Below are positions 27,424-36,888 of a DNA stretch of 64,000 nucleotides, one piece after another (position 1 is the stretch's first letter; every line of letters starts with the position of its first letter). This DNA is from Saprospiraceae bacterium (GTDB lineage: Bacteria > Bacteroidota > Bacteroidia > Chitinophagales > Saprospiraceae), in NCBI GenBank assembly GCA_013214355.1, contig JABSSL010000011.1, positions 1 to 64,000 on the forward strand, written 5' to 3'. The notes under the pieces were generated by a model. That model was given only the letters and a program-made list of their open reading frames with translations, was not told the DNA's origin and ran no database searches. A program made the position numbers and the translations under genes.

Positions 27424-29556
27424 TTAAGTAAGACTCTGAAAGACTACCCAACTGCTCAAATAGGCCATAGCCGTCATAAAAACAAACTGGATAATCGGCC
27501 ATTTCCAACTCTTAGTCTCTCTCTTGACTACGGCTAAGGTACTCATGCACATCATGGCAAAGACGTAAAAAATGAGCAAGGACATAGCGGTGGGCATACT
27601 ATACACTAATTCCCCCGTATCTGCATGTCGCTCGGTCGCCATTTTGTCCCGGACGGAGCTTTCGTCATCTTCACTTCCGATACTGTAGATGGTAGCCATA
27701 GTACCAACAAAAACTTCTCGAGCCGCAAAGGACGTGATCAAGGCAATACCCATTTTCCAATCAAAACCCAATGGCTGAATGACGGGTTCGATGAATTTTC
27801 CGAGATGCCCAGCAAAGGAAGCTTCCAATTTTTTGGAGGCGACTAGGTCAGCCGTTTCTGCTTCCGAAAGATCTTGTTGAATGGCTTGCTCTGTTGCCGT
27901 AAGCTCAGCGTTCTGCATGGCTTTTGAAGGACCATAGGTGGCTAATCCCCAGAGAGCTATGGAAATGATGATGATGACTTTTCCAGCTTCTAATAAGAAG
28001 GTCTTTACTTTTTCCCAGACGTTGAGCCAGACATTGCGCATGACCGGCAGACGATAGGCCGGTAATTCTAGCATGAGAAAACTCTTCTCATCTGTTTTTA
28101 ATATCTTCTTAAAAACCCAGGCCGAAAATAAGGCTGCTACTATACCTAATAGATAAAGCCCCATGAAAGCAAGGCCTTGTTGATTAAAAATACCGATCGT
28201 GCCGACTGGGACTACGAATCCAATCAATACCGTATACACGGGGATTCTCGCCGAACAACTGATCAAGGGCGTAACCATTATCGTGATGAGGCGTTCCCTC
28301 CAGTTGCCAATGTTTCGGGTACTCATCACGGCCGGAATAGCACAAGCACTACTTGAAATAAGCGCTACCATACTCCGCCCGTTCAAACCGAAAAACTGCA
28401 TGACCCGATCAAACATAAAGGCTGCGCGAGCCATATAGCCCACTTCTTCCAGAATAGAAATCAGGAAAAACAGGATGGCAATCTGCGGAACAAAGACGAC
28501 GATACCACCTAGACCAGCAAGTATACCATCTGTTATGAGATCACTCAGCCATCCCTCCGGTAGTACACCCTTTACACCGGTTGCTAACTGTCCAAAAATG
28601 GCTTCAATCCAATCCATAGGGTAGGAGGCCCAAGCAAAAATGGCTTGGAATACCAGTAGCATTAGCCCTAGGAAGATAATCGGACCCAAGACCCGATGGG
28701 TTAATACATTATCTAGCCATAGGCTTCTGGAGGTACGCTCCACTTGCGTACTAACTAAGGCAGATTGCGTGATGGGCGTGAATCTATTGAAACGCTCCAT
28801 CGTCTCGTTCACTTGAAGCTTTAGACTTTCAAATTTATATTTCTCTACAATATCTTCTATACTAGCTTTCTCTTCAATCGACAAGAACGGAAGCCAATTA
28901 TAATGATGGGCATACAGCAGCGCACTGTATTCATCTAGCGCCGGAAACTGCTTTCTGATTCCATCGCTAATGGCTTGTTCTGTAATTGAGAGTTTGCGAA
29001 ACTGTTGTGAGGTCGTTGTTCCCTCTTGCAGCAACTGGGCAATTCCGTCTTTGAGCTTTTCTATTCCATCACCTGTTCTTGCACTCAAAAGGTACACTGG
29101 CGTACGGAGTTCTTTTTTCAGTTTAGCTACATCAATTTTTAAACCATCTTTTTCCGCCTGGTCCGCCATATTCAATACCAAGATGCTAGGCAGTCCTAGA
29201 TCATATAATTGGGTGAATAGCAGGAGGTGTTTTTCGAGATGGGTCACATCCGCCACATAGATGATGGCATCGGGGTAGTCTTCAGCCTCTCGATTAATCA
29301 ACGTTTGGACGGCGATGCGTTCATCCTGGGAGTTCGGGTAGAAGCTGTAGGTGCCGGGGAAGTCGACTAAGCGCACGACTTCATTGGAATCAAGTGAAAG
29401 CTGCCCAATCTTTTTGTCCACTGTAACACCAGGAAAGTTACCTACCTTTTGGCGTAGACCAGTGAGAAGATTGAATAGGGTAGATTTTCCGCAATTTGGA
29501 TTTCCAAACAGGCCGATCGTATAGGCTTTGGAACTGGTTAAGGTCTCTTTTTCCAT
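27424..29556 (-). CDS. feoB: Ferrous iron transporter FeoB
   Basis: The protein has 710 residues, full length for the family. The N-terminal G domain has G1 GNPNCGKST (18-26), G3 DFPG (65-68), G4 NMAD (129-132) and G5 SARTGDG. A helical spacer (to ~280) and a polytopic membrane domain follow, with two Gate-type segments (SSSACAIPAVMSTRN and FAAREVFVGTM) typical of FeoB. It imports Fe2+ across the inner membrane. feoA lies 110 bp upstream on the same strand. The tail meets the lipoprotein gene convergently. Confidence 0.97.
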   Translation of the reverse strand: MEKETLTSSKAYTIGLFGNPNCGKSTLFNLLTGLRQKVGNFPGVTVDKKIGQLSLDSNEVVRLVDFPGTYSFYPNSQDERIAVQTLINREAEDYPDAIIYVADVTHLEKHLLLFTQLYDLGLPSILVLNMADQAEKDGLKIDVAKLKKELRTPVYLLSARTGDGIEKLKDGIAQLLQEGTTTSQQFRKLSITEQAISDGIRKQFPALDEYSALLYAHHYNWLPFLSIEEKASIEDIVEKYKFESLKLQVNETMERFNRFTPITQSALVSTQVERTSRSLWLDNVLTHRVLGPIIFLGLMLLVFQAIFAWASYPMDWIEAIFGQLATGVKGVLPEGWLSDLITDGILAGLGGIVVFVPQIAILFFLISILEEVGYMARAAFMFDRVMQFFGLNGRSMVALISSSACAIPAVMSTRNIGNWRERLITIMVTPLISCSARIPVYTVLIGFVVPVGTIGIFNQQGLAFMGLYLLGIVAALFSAWVFKKILKTDEKSFLMLELPAYRLPVMRNVWLNVWEKVKTFLLEAGKVIIIISIALWGLATYGPSKAMQNAELTATEQAIQQDLSEAETADLVASKKLEASFAGHLGKFIEPVIQPLGFDWKMGIALITSFAAREVFVGTMATIYSIGSEDDESSVRDKMATERHADTGELVYSMPTAMSLLIFYVFAMMCMSTLAVVKRETKSWKWPIIQFVFMTAMAYLSSWVVFQSLT

Positions 29557-29666
29557 CGGGTACAGATGAAGGGATGGGAGTTAACTCCCAGGTTAATACT
29601 TCTTCAAATATGGTTAAAAGGGTAAGGTAAAGGATTTAGGGACTATTTGAGAAGGGATAGATAAGA

Positions 29667-29906
29667 TTAAGCTTGCAGCACAATACTATCGAATTCCTCC
29701 GTTCGCATGGCAATCACTTTATTATCTACTTTGATATACCAACCACCGCCCATTGGTGCTCTTCTGATCATTTCGACTTGACTGCCTGGTAGAATCCCCA
29801 TGGACATCAATTTACTAGCCATTTGATCATTGGTGAAATGAGAAATCCTTTTCGATTCATTGGTACGTAAAGTTCCGCTGTCCTTGTGATCTAGTACTGC
29901 AACCAC
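29667..29906 (-). CDS. feoA: Ferrous iron transport accessory protein FeoA
   Basis: The protein has 79 residues and an SH3-like fold. MASKLMSMGILPGSQVEMIRRAPMGGGWYIKV carries the conserved LMSMGILPG and GGG elements, read here across two pieces. FeoA is a small cytosolic partner needed for FeoB activity. It lies directly upstream of feoB. The 563-bp region before it holds a likely promoter and an inverted repeat (30189-30206). Confidence 0.93.
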   Translation of the reverse strand: MVAVLDHKDSGTLRTNESKRISHFTNDQMASKLMSMGILPGSQVEMIRRAPMGGGWYIKVDNKVIAMRTEEFDSIVLQA

Positions 29907-30188
29907 TGTATTTGATGTTTATGACTTTCCAGTCTTGCGCCTGATATGCCGTAACAAATTCTACTAATGCTCTTTTCTGATAGCACCAGTAAATTAGCTA
30001 CCAGCTGCTAAAGGCAACCTACTGGCATAAAAGTTGACGGAAAGTCTATGGTAAATGTATACGTCCTCTCAATATATTTAAGCCCTAACGCTTTCCTAAA
30101 GTAACTGAATAATCTAAACACTGTTCATCAAGCAACAGTAAAATGCTTGTATTAAGTGAGAAAATCACCAGGATTAGGTACTCTAAAC

Positions 30189-30206
30189 ATACCTACTATT
30201 AGGTAT
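30189..30206. promoter_or_regulatory. Inverted repeat near the feoAB transcription start, candidate metalloregulator site
   Basis: ATACCTA and TAGGTAT are separated by CTAT. It lies about 15-30 bp downstream of the predicted start on the minus strand. The TAGG core recalls DtxR/MntR-type operators more than a Fur box, but the match is loose. Confidence 0.35.
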
Positions 30207-30226
30207 GGGTAGAGCTTCTTGTGCGG

Positions 30227-30234
30227 CAAAGATA
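30227..30234 (-). promoter_or_regulatory. Putative -7 element for feoAB
   Basis: TATCTTTG on the minus strand is an exact TAnnTTTG match. It lies 320 bp upstream of feoA with no strong -33. Confidence 0.35.
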
Positions 30235-30402
30235 CTAGACTGTCCTTATTTAGACTAATTTTAATTAATGTTTTCTGTGTAGCCTTCTGGGCTGCAAATT
30301 AAGGTTAAGAATCACAACTGCCCATGACAAATATCAATATGGGGTAAAATAATTCTACCTCTTCTCAGGAATACTAGCTTTTAAGATCTATCAAAAATAA
30401 AA

Positions 30403-30434
30403 TGCCTCTCTGCTACGAATTCAGCAGAGAGGCA
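30403..30434 (-). terminator. Intrinsic terminator of the repeat/peptidoglycan-binding gene
   Basis: A 12-bp perfect stem (TGCCTCTCTGCT/AGCAGAGAGGCA) is followed on the minus strand by TTTTATTTTTGATAG. It lies 36 bp past the stop codon. Confidence 0.85.
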
Positions 30435-30469
30435 ATACTTATGCTTTTGTCTTTTTGAAGTTGTCTTAC

Positions 30470-31852
30470 TTAGAATTGGATTCCCAATTCTCGTAAAGTC
30501 TCTAAATCTAGGTTTCCGATTGGAAGTCCATTGTCACGCTGGAATTTAGTCAGGGCAGATTTGGTTTGTGCCCCGAGGATATTATCTAGTGGGCCTGGCT
30601 TATACCCTCTGGCTTTTAAGGCTTCTTGTACCTGTCGGATGGTATAGCTAGTGACCTCATTGGGACACAGCACTTCTCTCCATTCCGTAAAACCTCCTTT
30701 GCGTACCAGGTTTTTCTTTGTCACCGTCTCGTATTCTGCTGGGATATCGATCTTGTTTACTTTGGCCGCTTCCTGCACGACTTGCTTGGTATAAGCTTCG
30801 TATTCGGCAGGAATTTCTTCTTCCTCAGAATTGGCTTCCGATTCAATGGCTTGCTTGCTAACGGAAACGAATTTGGCAGGAATTACTTCTTCCCTAGTAG
30901 TTGCTGGTGTTTTGATCTTTCTAACTTTCACCGTGGTATATTCTGCAGGAATTACCTCTTCTTTAGTAGTAGCCGCGGACTTTAGTACTTCCTTTTGCAC
31001 CGTTTTGTATTCCGCTGGGATCACTTCCTCTACTACTCTTGCGGGTTCTTTGATCACCCTTTTTGAACGGGTTTCATATTCTGCAGGAATCTCAATCGTG
31101 CGTGTGCAATCCTCGCCATTGTCGGTCCAGCCTTCATCACACCCCACTCTAACCTGCTTGGTCACGTTGCGGAATTGGGCAGGCACCTCCACCAAACACC
31201 AAACCAAACAATCATTGGGATCAGCAGATAGACAGTTACGGTCTGCCTTTCGCTTCACCCATTTGGTGGAAGCAGGCGAAACCTCTAGCCGTTCGTTTCT
31301 GGTTTCGTATTGGGCAGGCTGGCGTTCAATTCTAGTAGAAGCTTCTTTTACCATGATCCTTTCCGTCGTATTTTCGTATTGGGCAGGAACAACCTTCAAG
31401 CGCTTGGTAGCAGGTTTTACCTCTACTTGCTCGGAGACCGTTTCATAGACTGCTGCTACGGGCACAAAGCGGACGGTAGCTTCTTTAATCATTACCCGTT
31501 CCTCTACAGTTTCGTACACTGCAGGAACATAAATTAGTCGCTTACCTTCCGGCTTGATTTCCATCTGCTCTTTAAGTGGCTGAAATCTGGTTTGAGACAC
31601 AGAGAACTTCTTAGCACCTTCTTTCTTTACGATACGTTCTTCAACAGCTGAAAAAATAGTAGGTACAATTTCGGTTTTGATGGATGCTTCCTTCACGACT
31701 ACTCTTTCGGTAACTTCTTCATAGTCGTCAGCAATCAAACACTTAGCATAGCATTTTCCCGGTTCGCTATTCGGCGGAAAATCTCCGGGTTCTTGGGAGA
31801 ATGCCCCAATCGTTAGAGCTACGAATAGGAGCAATAAACTCGATTTTCTCAT
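30470..31852 (-). CDS. Exported repeat protein with C-terminal peptidoglycan-binding domain
   Basis: The protein has 460 residues. A signal peptide (MRKSSLLLLFVALTIGAFSQ) is followed by about 14 copies of a 22-24-residue unit like IPAEYETVTKRVIKEPA (residues ~45-395). Two units carry Cys-containing insertions (CLSADPNDCLVWC; CDEGWTDNGEDC). The C-terminus (~402-460; IRQVQEALKARGYKPGPLD, LTKFQRDNGLP) is a PG_binding_1 domain. The pattern of alternating beta-strand-like units ending in a wall-binding module suggests a periplasmic fibre or spacer attached to peptidoglycan. The repeat occurs in other Bacteroidota proteins, but its role is unknown to me. It stands alone with its own terminator. Confidence 0.8.
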   Translation of the reverse strand: MRKSSLLLLFVALTIGAFSQEPGDFPPNSEPGKCYAKCLIADDYEEVTERVVVKEASIKTEIVPTIFSAVEERIVKKEGAKKFSVSQTRFQPLKEQMEIKPEGKRLIYVPAVYETVEERVMIKEATVRFVPVAAVYETVSEQVEVKPATKRLKVVPAQYENTTERIMVKEASTRIERQPAQYETRNERLEVSPASTKWVKRKADRNCLSADPNDCLVWCLVEVPAQFRNVTKQVRVGCDEGWTDNGEDCTRTIEIPAEYETRSKRVIKEPARVVEEVIPAEYKTVQKEVLKSAATTKEEVIPAEYTTVKVRKIKTPATTREEVIPAKFVSVSKQAIESEANSEEEEIPAEYEAYTKQVVQEAAKVNKIDIPAEYETVTKKNLVRKGGFTEWREVLCPNEVTSYTIRQVQEALKARGYKPGPLDNILGAQTKSALTKFQRDNGLPIGNLDLETLRELGIQF

Positions 31853-32285
31853 AATGGTGAGTTGATAGTGTTTTAATATAAATGAGTCCAGTATTATGTA
31901 TGGTGGAAAATTAGAAACGCATGGAAGTTATGTCCGTCTAACCGGAAAGGTCAGAAAACTAATGCTGCGTCCTGTGGGAGGAAATTGTACACCAAGTTTC
32001 GTTATTACCTAGGGGATAAAGGGGGAAAGGTGTATTTCTTTTTGGTGATCAGCAGAGGGGAGCTAATTTTTGTCTATTGTACGGGATGAAAAAAAAAATG
32101 ATGCTAGAATCGGCAAATAAATTGCATTTTTTCAAATACAAAGTACTTTTTGTGGGGTTTGGTGTTCCTAAAAAGGAGGGAATTCGCGGTAAATCCGGAG
32201 CTAACTAACTTTTGGTGAATGGTATTTTGCAGCAGATACATAGGCCTCCCCATCACAGAAAGGATAAGGAGACCCTATCTACGGT
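31853..32285. other. Intergenic region, nothing recognised
   Basis: This 433-bp AT-rich stretch lies between the HD-protein stop and the repeat-protein start, both on the minus strand. It must hold the repeat-protein promoter, but no exact TAnnTTTG motif, hairpin terminator or ORF stands out. Confidence 0.4.
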
Positions 32286-33503
32286 TCAAACTACTTTCTT
32301 CGGATAACAGAGGAAGTTTTTAGCTACAATCTTATTTTGGATTTCGTAATCAGAAATCTTGGAAAGGGGTTGTACTTCTTCGTTTTTCAACAGAACCTTA
32401 ATTTCTTCTTTTGCAGTACTATAGGTTCGATTGGTTTCCTTCCCCTTGATTAAGAAGTATTGATCTGCATCCCCAATGCCTGGAAATTGCGCTTGAATAC
32501 CTTTCTGTAGGGCAGATAGTTGTAAGCCCGTTGGCGCTTCTTTTTGAAAAACTAGCTTAAAAAGCTTTCTGTTAATTAGGGAAGTTGCTAAATAGCTCAA
32601 TATTTCGTCCTCGCTATGCTGCCATGCCTTAAGTGCAGCCACCACATCGAAGTCATCCAAACTGGCAAAATGTTGTAGGAGTGTATTTTTCTCCTGGTTC
32701 AGTTCATCCCCCTCAAGATCAAAGTGTAGGAAATAGTGTAAGCTTTTACTCGCTTCTACTGCCTGGCCTGCTCTGGCCAAGGTCTTAGCTCTTTGCAGCG
32801 TACGTACCAACATTTGCTCCGCTGATAGAACCGTTTTGTGCAAGTATACCTGCCAATACATGAGCCTACGCGCGATCAGAAATTTTTCAATTGAATAGAT
32901 ACCTTTCTCCTCCACAACCAGCTCATCATTTTTAACAGAAAGCATCTTGATGATTCGATCATAGCCAATCACCCCCTCGTATACCCCTGTAAAGAAGCTA
33001 TCCCGCGTGAGATAATCCATCCGATCCATATCTAATTGACCTGAAACGAGCTGATGAAGGAAGTGCTTGGGGTACTGGTTTTGGAAAATAGAAATGGCCA
33101 TACTCAGTGCTCCATCAAACTCTCCATTTAATTGTTCCATAAACCAAGTAGAGAGTTCTTCGTGGGTGACATTGATCAATGTATGTTCCAAAGTGTGAGA
33201 AAAGGGACCGTGCCCCACATCATGTAGCAAAATCGCGATTTGAACCGCTTCGGCCTCTTCATCCGTGATTTCTACTCCTTTCTCTTGCAGCGTTCGGATA
33301 GCTTGTCGCATCAAATGTAAAGCCCCCAAGGCGTGATGAAAGCGGGTATGCAAGGCTCCTGGGTACACATAATGCGTTAAACTCAATTGCTTTATCCGGC
33401 GTAAGCGTTGGAAAATTGGATGTTCTACTAACTTAAATAGGATTCCATAGGGTACGCTGATGAACCCGTAAACTGGATCGTTGAATATTTTTTTCTTACT
33501 CAT
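32286..33503 (-). CDS. HD-domain phosphohydrolase (COG1078/YdhJ-like)
   Basis: The protein has 405 residues. DPVYGFISVP opens the protein as in this family. The HD metal-site residues are His56/His57 in TRFHHALG, His94-Asp95 in LLHDVGHGPFSH, and a later Asp in QLDMDRMDYLTRDS. Family members hydrolyse dNTPs or related nucleotides (dGTPase-like); the substrate here is unknown. It is a cytosolic, monocistronic gene, divergent from porX. Confidence 0.9.
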   Translation of the reverse strand: MSKKKIFNDPVYGFISVPYGILFKLVEHPIFQRLRRIKQLSLTHYVYPGALHTRFHHALGALHLMRQAIRTLQEKGVEITDEEAEAVQIAILLHDVGHGPFSHTLEHTLINVTHEELSTWFMEQLNGEFDGALSMAISIFQNQYPKHFLHQLVSGQLDMDRMDYLTRDSFFTGVYEGVIGYDRIIKMLSVKNDELVVEEKGIYSIEKFLIARRLMYWQVYLHKTVLSAEQMLVRTLQRAKTLARAGQAVEASKSLHYFLHFDLEGDELNQEKNTLLQHFASLDDFDVVAALKAWQHSEDEILSYLATSLINRKLFKLVFQKEAPTGLQLSALQKGIQAQFPGIGDADQYFLIKGKETNRTYSTAKEEIKVLLKNEEVQPLSKISDYEIQNKIVAKNFLCYPKKVV

Positions 33504-33843
33504 TTGAGTAATGGTTATATTGCGGTAAATTGAGTGGTATCAGTCCGTTTGACATGGAAAAGCTGCTACATCATTTCACTCCTGACTTTGGTAGAGCCAT
33601 TTTTACCAAATGCGGGCAAAGTAACAGCTTTTAGCGGCATAGCGTGCTCCTACCGAGTTAATTTTCTGTAAAGCTACCATCACAAGTATAAACGGTTTAA
33701 AATACTTTCGGTTGCTACACAATATATTTGTGGATTAATGCCTTTAGTTTTTGTTCTATGGCGGTCAAGTTCCGTGGAAGGACCAAGGCTTCTGAATTCA
33801 CCAACAAACTTCCAGTTTTAATTATCTAGAAACAACAACATAC
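33504..33843. other. Divergent intergenic region between the HD gene and porX
   Basis: These 340 bp hold the porX -7 match at 33723-33730. I see no gene. The promoter of the HD gene was not identified. Confidence 0.5.
33723..33730 (+). promoter_or_regulatory. Putative -7 element for porX
   Basis: TATATTTG matches TAnnTTTG, giving a ~105-nt leader. The -33 is not clear. Confidence 0.4.
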
Positions 33844-35397
33844 ATGGACAAAATCAATATCCTCTGGGCAGATGATGAAATAGATCTCCTAAAACCGCAG
33901 TTACTTTTTTTAGAGAAGAAAGGGTATGAAGTGATTACGGTCACCAATGGATATGATGCCATTGAAGAGATAGAAGAAAATAACTCGATTGATGTTGTCT
34001 TTCTGGATGAAAGTATGCCCGGAATTACCGGATTGGAAACCTTGTCCAAGATCAAAGATCTATTGCCGAACATTCCGGTAGTAATGATCACTAAGAATGA
34101 AGAGGAGAATGTCATGGAGGAAGCCCTCGGGGCCCAAATTAGCGATTACCTGATTAAGCCGGTTAATCCCCATCAGATCCTCCTAACCTTGAGACGGATT
34201 ATCGATAGCAAACGACTGGTGCGGGAAAAAACAGCTTCAGACTATCAGCAAGAATTCCGGACCATCCTGATGGATATCAATAGTGGTCTAGATTATGAAG
34301 AATGGGTAGATATCTATAAGCGGATCATTGGCTGGGAACTAAAGATCGATGAATCTGATACCAGTGAGATGGCCGATATCCTTGCCATGCAGAAGAGCGA
34401 AGCTAATGCAGCCTTTTCCAAATACTTAGTGAAGAACTACGTCTCTTGGATACAGGATGGCGATGGCCCTGTTTTCTCCAATAATCTGTTGCGATCCAAA
34501 GTTTTCCCTCAATTAAAACCTGATGTCCCAACGGTAATGGTTCTACTCGATAATATGCGCTACGATCAATGGCGTATGATCGAACCGATTATCAGTGAGT
34601 TCTTTCGGGTAGAAGAGGAGGATTTCTTTTACAGTATTCTGCCAACCTCCACTCAGTATAGCCGTAATGCCATTTTTGCCGGTATGATGCCTGCGGAAAT
34701 TGAAAAATACCATAAGCAGTGGTGGCTCAATGATAATCAAGAGGGGGGAAAGAATATGTACGAGCATGATCTTTTGGCGGAACAGATTCGCAGAACCTTT
34801 AGAAAAGAGATCAAATTTGACTATACGAAGATCACCAATGTCAATAATGCCAAGCAAATGCAGGATAACATCCTGAATTACTTGAACAATGACTTCTCCG
34901 TGATCGTCTATAACTTCATCGATATGTTATCGCATGCCCGGACAGAGATGGAGGTATTGAAGGAACTGGCCGGTGATGAAAAGGCTTATCGCTCGCTAAC
35001 CCGCTCTTGGTTCGAAAATTCACCATTGTATGCGGCCCTGAAGCGTATATCTGAAAGAGATGTACAACTCTTTATGACCACCGATCATGGCACCATCCGG
35101 GTAAATACGCCATCAAGGGTGGTGGGAGATCGGGAAACAACGACCAACTTGCGCTACAAAGTGGGACGAAACCTGCAGTATGATCGAAGCGATGTCCTGG
35201 AGGTTAGGGATCCGCACAAGGCTGGCCTACCTCGCCCCAATGTGAGCTCTACTTTTATTTTTGCTAAGGAGGATATCTTCTTCCTGTACCCTAATAATTA
35301 CAACTACTACCACAATTATTATCGCAATACCTTCCAGCATGGTGGCATATCACTGGAAGAAGTAATCTGTCCGGTTATTCGACTGAGCAGCAAGTAG
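33844..35397 (+). CDS. porX: PorX-type response regulator with PglZ domain
   Basis: The protein has 517 residues, close to PorX of Porphyromonas. The receiver domain (1-125) has the acidic pair Asp10/Asp11, phospho-acceptor Asp55 (VFLDESMPG), Thr83 and Lys105. A helical linker follows, then a PglZ/alkaline-phosphatase-superfamily domain (~200-517) with DNMRYDQW, NFIDMLSHAR and TTDHGTIRV as metal-site motifs. PorX with the kinase PorY controls the type IX secretion genes; a phosphodiesterase activity on cyclic oligonucleotides has been reported for the family. The porY kinase is not in this window. Its presence fits the T9SS cargo proteins encoded at 2842-18884. Confidence 0.92.
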   Translation: MDKINILWADDEIDLLKPQLLFLEKKGYEVITVTNGYDAIEEIEENNSIDVVFLDESMPGITGLETLSKIKDLLPNIPVVMITKNEEENVMEEALGAQISDYLIKPVNPHQILLTLRRIIDSKRLVREKTASDYQQEFRTILMDINSGLDYEEWVDIYKRIIGWELKIDESDTSEMADILAMQKSEANAAFSKYLVKNYVSWIQDGDGPVFSNNLLRSKVFPQLKPDVPTVMVLLDNMRYDQWRMIEPIISEFFRVEEEDFFYSILPTSTQYSRNAIFAGMMPAEIEKYHKQWWLNDNQEGGKNMYEHDLLAEQIRRTFRKEIKFDYTKITNVNNAKQMQDNILNYLNNDFSVIVYNFIDMLSHARTEMEVLKELAGDEKAYRSLTRSWFENSPLYAALKRISERDVQLFMTTDHGTIRVNTPSRVVGDRETTTNLRYKVGRNLQYDRSDVLEVRDPHKAGLPRPNVSSTFIFAKEDIFFLYPNNYNYYHNYYRNTFQHGGISLEEVICPVIRLSSK

Positions 35398-35532
35398 AGT
35401 AGGGGATCTCCTGAACCTGAAAGCTGATCAACTGTAAACAGAATCGTTTGTGAATATTGGATGGGAAGCCTAAATTAGCGGCTTTCGTTTGTGGCAATAA
35501 AACTACTTATTACTTAGTCAAACCCATTCTGT

Positions 35533-36204
35533 ATGTTCGAGACGAATTCCATATTCAGCATCTCTTCTCCTATTGCTAAGATTCTTTTTCTAGGACTGTT
35601 AGCGGCCATGCACTGGCAGTGCAACCGCATGGTGCCTATTGATGATATTGAGCGCGCTCCACAGGTAACGGAAGCGGATCAAGCCTATGCCGATGTATAT
35701 AAATCCTTAGATGGCCATTGGAAAGGTCAGTTCTTTGTTTTTGAAGCCCAAGAGCAGGGGGAACGGGATGATGCAGTATTGTACAACTTAAAGCGGGAAA
35801 TGATTCAGCAGGATCGTCTCGACATTGTCAACACGGTGGTGGTGGATCAGTTTTATGAATCAGAAAGTCCGTTCTTTCAAAAGGTAAAGATCATGGACTT
35901 TTATGATGATAAAGGAGAGACCGAGGTGAGCTTAGGCGTGAATAAGGTGCAGGATGGTAAAATGTGGTGCGTAGTGAGAAAACCAAATGAAACCGTGATT
36001 CATGAAGGTTCAACAGAAGGGGAGAATACCATTATTTGGCAAAGAACAGAACAAAACCCACAGCGGGTGGAGTATTTTAAGGAAACCGTACGGGCAACTA
36101 CCTACGAGATTATTGGATGGGGCTATTATGAGGGGGATGATCTAAGCAAGATGCCTAAGACCTGGTTTTATGCCCAATATCAAAGAGCTCCTGATGATGA
36201 GTAA
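35533..36204 (+). CDS. Exported protein of unknown function, possible lipoprotein
   Basis: The protein has 223 residues. A hydrophobic segment (IAKILFLGLLAAMHWQC) ends at Cys30, which could be lipidated although HWQC is a poor lipobox. The mature part is rich in aromatic and beta-type sequence (GHWKGQFFVFE, MWCVVRKPNETVIHEGST, YEIIGWGYYEG) and looks like a lipocalin-like or beta-sandwich domain that I do not recognise. It lies 135 bp after porX on the same strand and is convergent with the next gene (27 bp apart). Confidence 0.65.
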   Translation: MFETNSIFSISSPIAKILFLGLLAAMHWQCNRMVPIDDIERAPQVTEADQAYADVYKSLDGHWKGQFFVFEAQEQGERDDAVLYNLKREMIQQDRLDIVNTVVVDQFYESESPFFQKVKIMDFYDDKGETEVSLGVNKVQDGKMWCVVRKPNETVIHEGSTEGENTIIWQRTEQNPQRVEYFKETVRATTYEIIGWGYYEGDDLSKMPKTWFYAQYQRAPDDE

Positions 36205-36231
36205 GGGAGCAGAAAGCTCCCCTAGCTAGAT

Positions 36232-36888
36232 TTATTTATCTTTTTTCTTCTTGAAGTCACCTCTCTTCCAAGCATCGAAGAAATTCTTCCATGCCACAGC
36301 GTTGAAGATATTCATGGGTGGACGCTGTCCGATATAATAGTATTCGCGAGATTGTTGACGAAGATAATAATCTGCATTTTCGTTGCCGTCCACCGTTACG
36401 GTTTTACGTGCTTTACGCAATACCTCATTGGCTAAGTTTTCCGTAGCTCTTTCCTGTAACTCTGGAGTGACATCCATCGCTAAAAACTCTAGCTTGAAAT
36501 GTTCGCGGCTCGGCCAGGGGAAAACGACAGTTTCGGGTAGATTGATGGCATCTTGCGTCATCAATTGGACCAATGAATAACGATCATCATCAAGGTCTTC
36601 AGGTATGGTAAATTCAACAGTTTTATAGCCTACCGCCGAGAACACAATAATGTCTCCTTTCTCAACTACAATCGAGAAAAATCCTTCGAAATCGGAATAG
36701 GTACCTCGTTTCTTACCCTTTACCAAAATGTTGGTGTAAGGTACGGGGAACAACTGCTCGGTAGAACCATCCAGTATCATCCCAGAAAACTGTACTAAAT
36801 TATTCTCCTCTGCATCTTGTGCCTGACCCCAAGCCCAAGAAGTACCAATCATCAAGAAAAAAAGACACAAACACAACCGAACTGTCAT
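36232..36888 (-). CDS. Exported CarboxypepD_reg-like domain protein
   Basis: The protein has 218 residues. A signal peptide ending WAWGQ is followed by a carboxypeptidase-regulatory-like beta-sandwich (~35-110; PVPYTNILVKGKKRGTYSDF, GFFSIVVEKGD, FSAVGYKTVEF). This fold is used as the N-terminal extension of TonB-dependent receptors and in small envelope proteins. The C-terminal half (~120-218) is helical and basic (AWKRGDFKKKKDK). It resembles a conserved Bacteroidota envelope protein of unknown role. Independent gene. Confidence 0.8.
   Translation of the reverse strand: MTVRLCLCLFFLMIGTSWAWGQAQDAEENNLVQFSGMILDGSTEQLFPVPYTNILVKGKKRGTYSDFEGFFSIVVEKGDIIVFSAVGYKTVEFTIPEDLDDDRYSLVQLMTQDAINLPETVVFPWPSREHFKLEFLAMDVTPELQERATENLANEVLRKARKTVTVDGNENADYYLRQQSREYYYIGQRPPMNIFNAVAWKNFFDAWKRGDFKKKKDK

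Larger units (their letters stand above)
29907..30469. other. Long intergenic region: feoA leader and terminator of the repeat-protein gene
   Basis: These 563 bp contain no convincing ORF. They hold a minus-strand -7 match (30227-30234), a 7-bp inverted repeat just inside the predicted transcript (30189-30206) and the terminator at 30403-30434. If the -7 is used, feoA has a ~310-nt leader. Confidence 0.5.
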
